Origin: Streptomyces catenulae
Lineage (GTDB): Bacteria; Actinomycetota; Actinomycetes; Streptomycetales; Streptomycetaceae
Length of the DNA: 22,729 nucleotides
Assembly (NCBI RefSeq): GCF_000718015.1
Contig: NZ_JODY01000055.1
Span: 1-22,729, forward strand
Direction: 5' to 3'
Shown here: piece by piece, positions 21,062 to 22,729 of the stretch
Layout: every line of letters begins with the position of its first letter
Position numbering within the stretch: the first letter of the stretch is position 1
Translations under genes and position numbers: made by a program
The notes under the pieces: generated by a model
Databases searched by the model: none
The model's input: only the letters and a program-made list of their open reading frames with translations
Told to the model about the DNA's origin: nothing

Positions 21062-22693
21062 TCAGCCGCGGTGGGTGATGCGGCCGCCGGACATCGTCAG
21101 CCGGACGGGGGCCACGGCGACGTCGTCGGCGGGCGCGGTGACCGGGTCGACGGCGAGCGCGGTGAGGTCGGCGCGGTGGCCGGGGACGATACGGCCCGCC
21201 TCGTGCTCCTCGCCGACGGCGAGCGCCGCGTGGGTGGTGCAGCCCTCCAGCGCCATCAGGCCGGTCAGGGCCTGTTCGGGGGTGACGGGCGCGGTGCCGG
21301 GGGCGCCCGCGGGGCGGCGCAGCCGGGCGGTGGCGAGGGTGGCGCGCGGGTCGTGGTGGGCGATCGGCCAGTCGGAGCCGAGGACGAGGACGGCCCCGGC
21401 GTCGCGCAGATCGCGGCAGCGCCAGGCGCGTCCGGCGCGCTCCTCACCGACCCGGCGGGACCAGGCGTCGGTGTGGTCGGCGCGGGTGTAGGCGGTGTGC
21501 AGCGGCTGCATGGAGGCGGCGACGCCGAGCGCGGCGAAGCGCGGCAGCTGGTCGGCGGGGACGGTCTCGATGTGCTCGATGCGGTGGCGGTGGCGGCCCG
21601 CCGCGTCACCGAGGAGTTCGACGGTGTCGAGGGCGTGGCGTACCGCGGCGTCGCCGATGGCGTGGGTGACGGTGCGGACCCCGGCGCGGGCGAGGTGGTG
21701 GACGGCGCGGGTGTAGGCGGCCGGGTCCGGCCAGAGGGCGTCGGTGCCCTCGCCGTGGCAGTCCGGGTGCTCCAGCCAGGCGGTGCCGCCCTCGACGGTG
21801 CCGTCCATGAAGAACTTCACGCCGCCGACCCGCCATTGGCGGCCGTGCAGCCGCTGGAGGGCGACGAGGTGGTCGAGGCCGTCGGTGTCGATGCCGGGCA
21901 TGCACCAGGGGGCGAGGCGGAGGCGGACCGGGAGGTGGCCGTCCGCCTCGATGGCGTCGAGGAGGGCGGGGACGCCGGGGCTCTGCATGTCCATCACATG
22001 GGCGCCGGTCAGTCCGGCGGCGGCCATCTCGTTCAGCGAGGCGAGCAGCCGGGCGCGGCGCTGTACCGGGTCGGGCAGCGGGACGACGTCCGCCAGCAGC
22101 TCCATCGCGGCGTGTTCGATCAGATGGCCGGTGGGGCCGTCCGCGTCGCAGACGACGCTGGCGCGCTGGGCGAAGGCGCGCGGTCCTGTGACCTGGGCGG
22201 CGGCCAGCGCCGCGCCGCTGGCCAGTGCGGAGTGGCCGTCGTAGAGGCGGAGGAAGGCGGGGGCGCCGCCGAGGGCGTCCTCGACGAGGGCGCGGTGGAC
22301 GGGGTGGTCGCCGAAGACGTTGTGGTCGAGGCCCCAGCCGGTGACCCAGCCGCCGGGCGGCAGGGCGCGGGCGGCGGTGGCGAGGACGGCGCGGAGCTGG
22401 CCGAGGTCGCGGACGGCGGTGAGGTCGGTGCCGTCGGACATGTCGACGCCCCAGACGGGGTGGCTGTGGCCGTCGACGAGGCCCGGGGTGAGGGTGGCGC
22501 CGCCCAGGTCGACGACCTCGGTGGCCGCGCCCCGCCAGTCCCGTACGTCGGCGTCGTCGCCGACCGCCGCGATCCGGCCGTCCTTGACGGCGACGGCGCC
22601 CGCCCAGGGGCGCCGTGGGTCGAGGGTGCGGACCCGGGCGCCGGTCAGCACGGTGTCGGCGGCGGTCAGCGGGGCGGGGAAAGCGGTGGGCAC
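21062..22693 (-). CDS. Amidohydrolase family protein, YtcJ-like
   Basis: The 543-residue metal-dependent hydrolase belongs to the YtcJ/N-substituted formamide deformylase-like group. A small beta-sandwich begins the protein (TLDPRRPWAGAVAVKDGRIA), then GLVDGHSH with metal ligands His76 and His78. KFFMDGT (Lys293) is the bridging-lysine position, followed by THAIGD (His344), RIEH (His374) and GSDWPIAHHDP (Asp441). All expected metal ligands are present, so it should be active on an amide or related C-N bond; the substrate is unknown. The GTG start has GAGGAGG 4 nt upstream. It converges with the PAP2 gene on a shared terminator; nothing of the next gene upstream is visible. Confidence 0.88.
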   Translation of the reverse strand: MPTAFPAPLTAADTVLTGARVRTLDPRRPWAGAVAVKDGRIAAVGDDADVRDWRGAATEVVDLGGATLTPGLVDGHSHPVWGVDMSDGTDLTAVRDLGQLRAVLATAARALPPGGWVTGWGLDHNVFGDHPVHRALVEDALGGAPAFLRLYDGHSALASGAALAAAQVTGPRAFAQRASVVCDADGPTGHLIEHAAMELLADVVPLPDPVQRRARLLASLNEMAAAGLTGAHVMDMQSPGVPALLDAIEADGHLPVRLRLAPWCMPGIDTDGLDHLVALQRLHGRQWRVGGVKFFMDGTVEGGTAWLEHPDCHGEGTDALWPDPAAYTRAVHHLARAGVRTVTHAIGDAAVRHALDTVELLGDAAGRHRHRIEHIETVPADQLPRFAALGVAASMQPLHTAYTRADHTDAWSRRVGEERAGRAWRCRDLRDAGAVLVLGSDWPIAHHDPRATLATARLRRPAGAPGTAPVTPEQALTGLMALEGCTTHAALAVGEEHEAGRIVPGHRADLTALAVDPVTAPADDVAVAPVRLTMSGGRITHRG

Positions 22694-22729
22694 GGGGCCT
22701 CCTCGGTCGGGGTGGGGCGGGGTCAGGAG

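Overview
The window is high-GC actinobacterial DNA, almost certainly Streptomyces. Support for this comes from the G/C-ending codons, frequent GTG starts, purine-rich ribosome binding sites, a helix-turn-helix/DUF397/ATP-binding regulatory cassette, and a malEFG-aglA-malR maltose locus without its own ATPase. No rRNA, tRNA, CRISPR array or transposase was seen.

Left part (about 1-6150) is a mixed region rich in damaged genes. It holds a broken GNAT acetyltransferase with an 18-bp hexapeptide-coding repeat and a 99-bp duplicate at the window edge, an acyl-CoA thioesterase-like gene, two intact GNAT genes, the 3' remnant of a serine hydrolase, a VanX-type D-Ala-D-Ala dipeptidase lacking its central metal-binding segment, a GreA/GreB-family gene with four 17-bp repeats upstream, and a small hydrophilic protein.

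Middle part (about 6300-11270) starts with a 707-residue NB-ARC/TPR (STAND, NLR-like) ATPase. Its only N-terminal addition is a short YQASGDQHI-type motif. It runs convergently into a frameshifted DUF3995 membrane-protein gene. A hypothetical gene follows, then the regulatory cassette: an RsbW-like ATP-binding protein diverges from a DUF5753 helix-turn-helix regulator and a DUF397 protein, with a strong palindrome between them. The 5' end of the regulator is disrupted.

Right part (about 11268-20121) is a maltose/maltodextrin utilisation locus with mirror-like layout. Leftward runs a tightly coupled operon malE-malF-malG-aglA-lacI-type regulator; four of its junctions overlap by GTGA or lie 1 nt apart. 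Rightward from the same promoter region run a second GH13 alpha-glucosidase and a second LacI regulator, the better MalR candidate. Each arm therefore ends in a GH13-LacI pair. Palindromic CTTGC/GCAAG elements between malE and the second glucosidase are likely MalR operators. The transporter would import maltose or maltodextrins using an ATPase encoded elsewhere (MsiK in Streptomyces), and the glucosidases would split them in the cytoplasm.

The window ends with a PAP2-family membrane phosphatase and a YtcJ-type amidohydrolase, which converge on a 15-bp-stem bidirectional terminator.

The main candidates for a second look are the STAND protein with its short putative signalling motif, the mirrored mal locus, and the concentration of deletions and single-G frameshifts in the first 11 kb.
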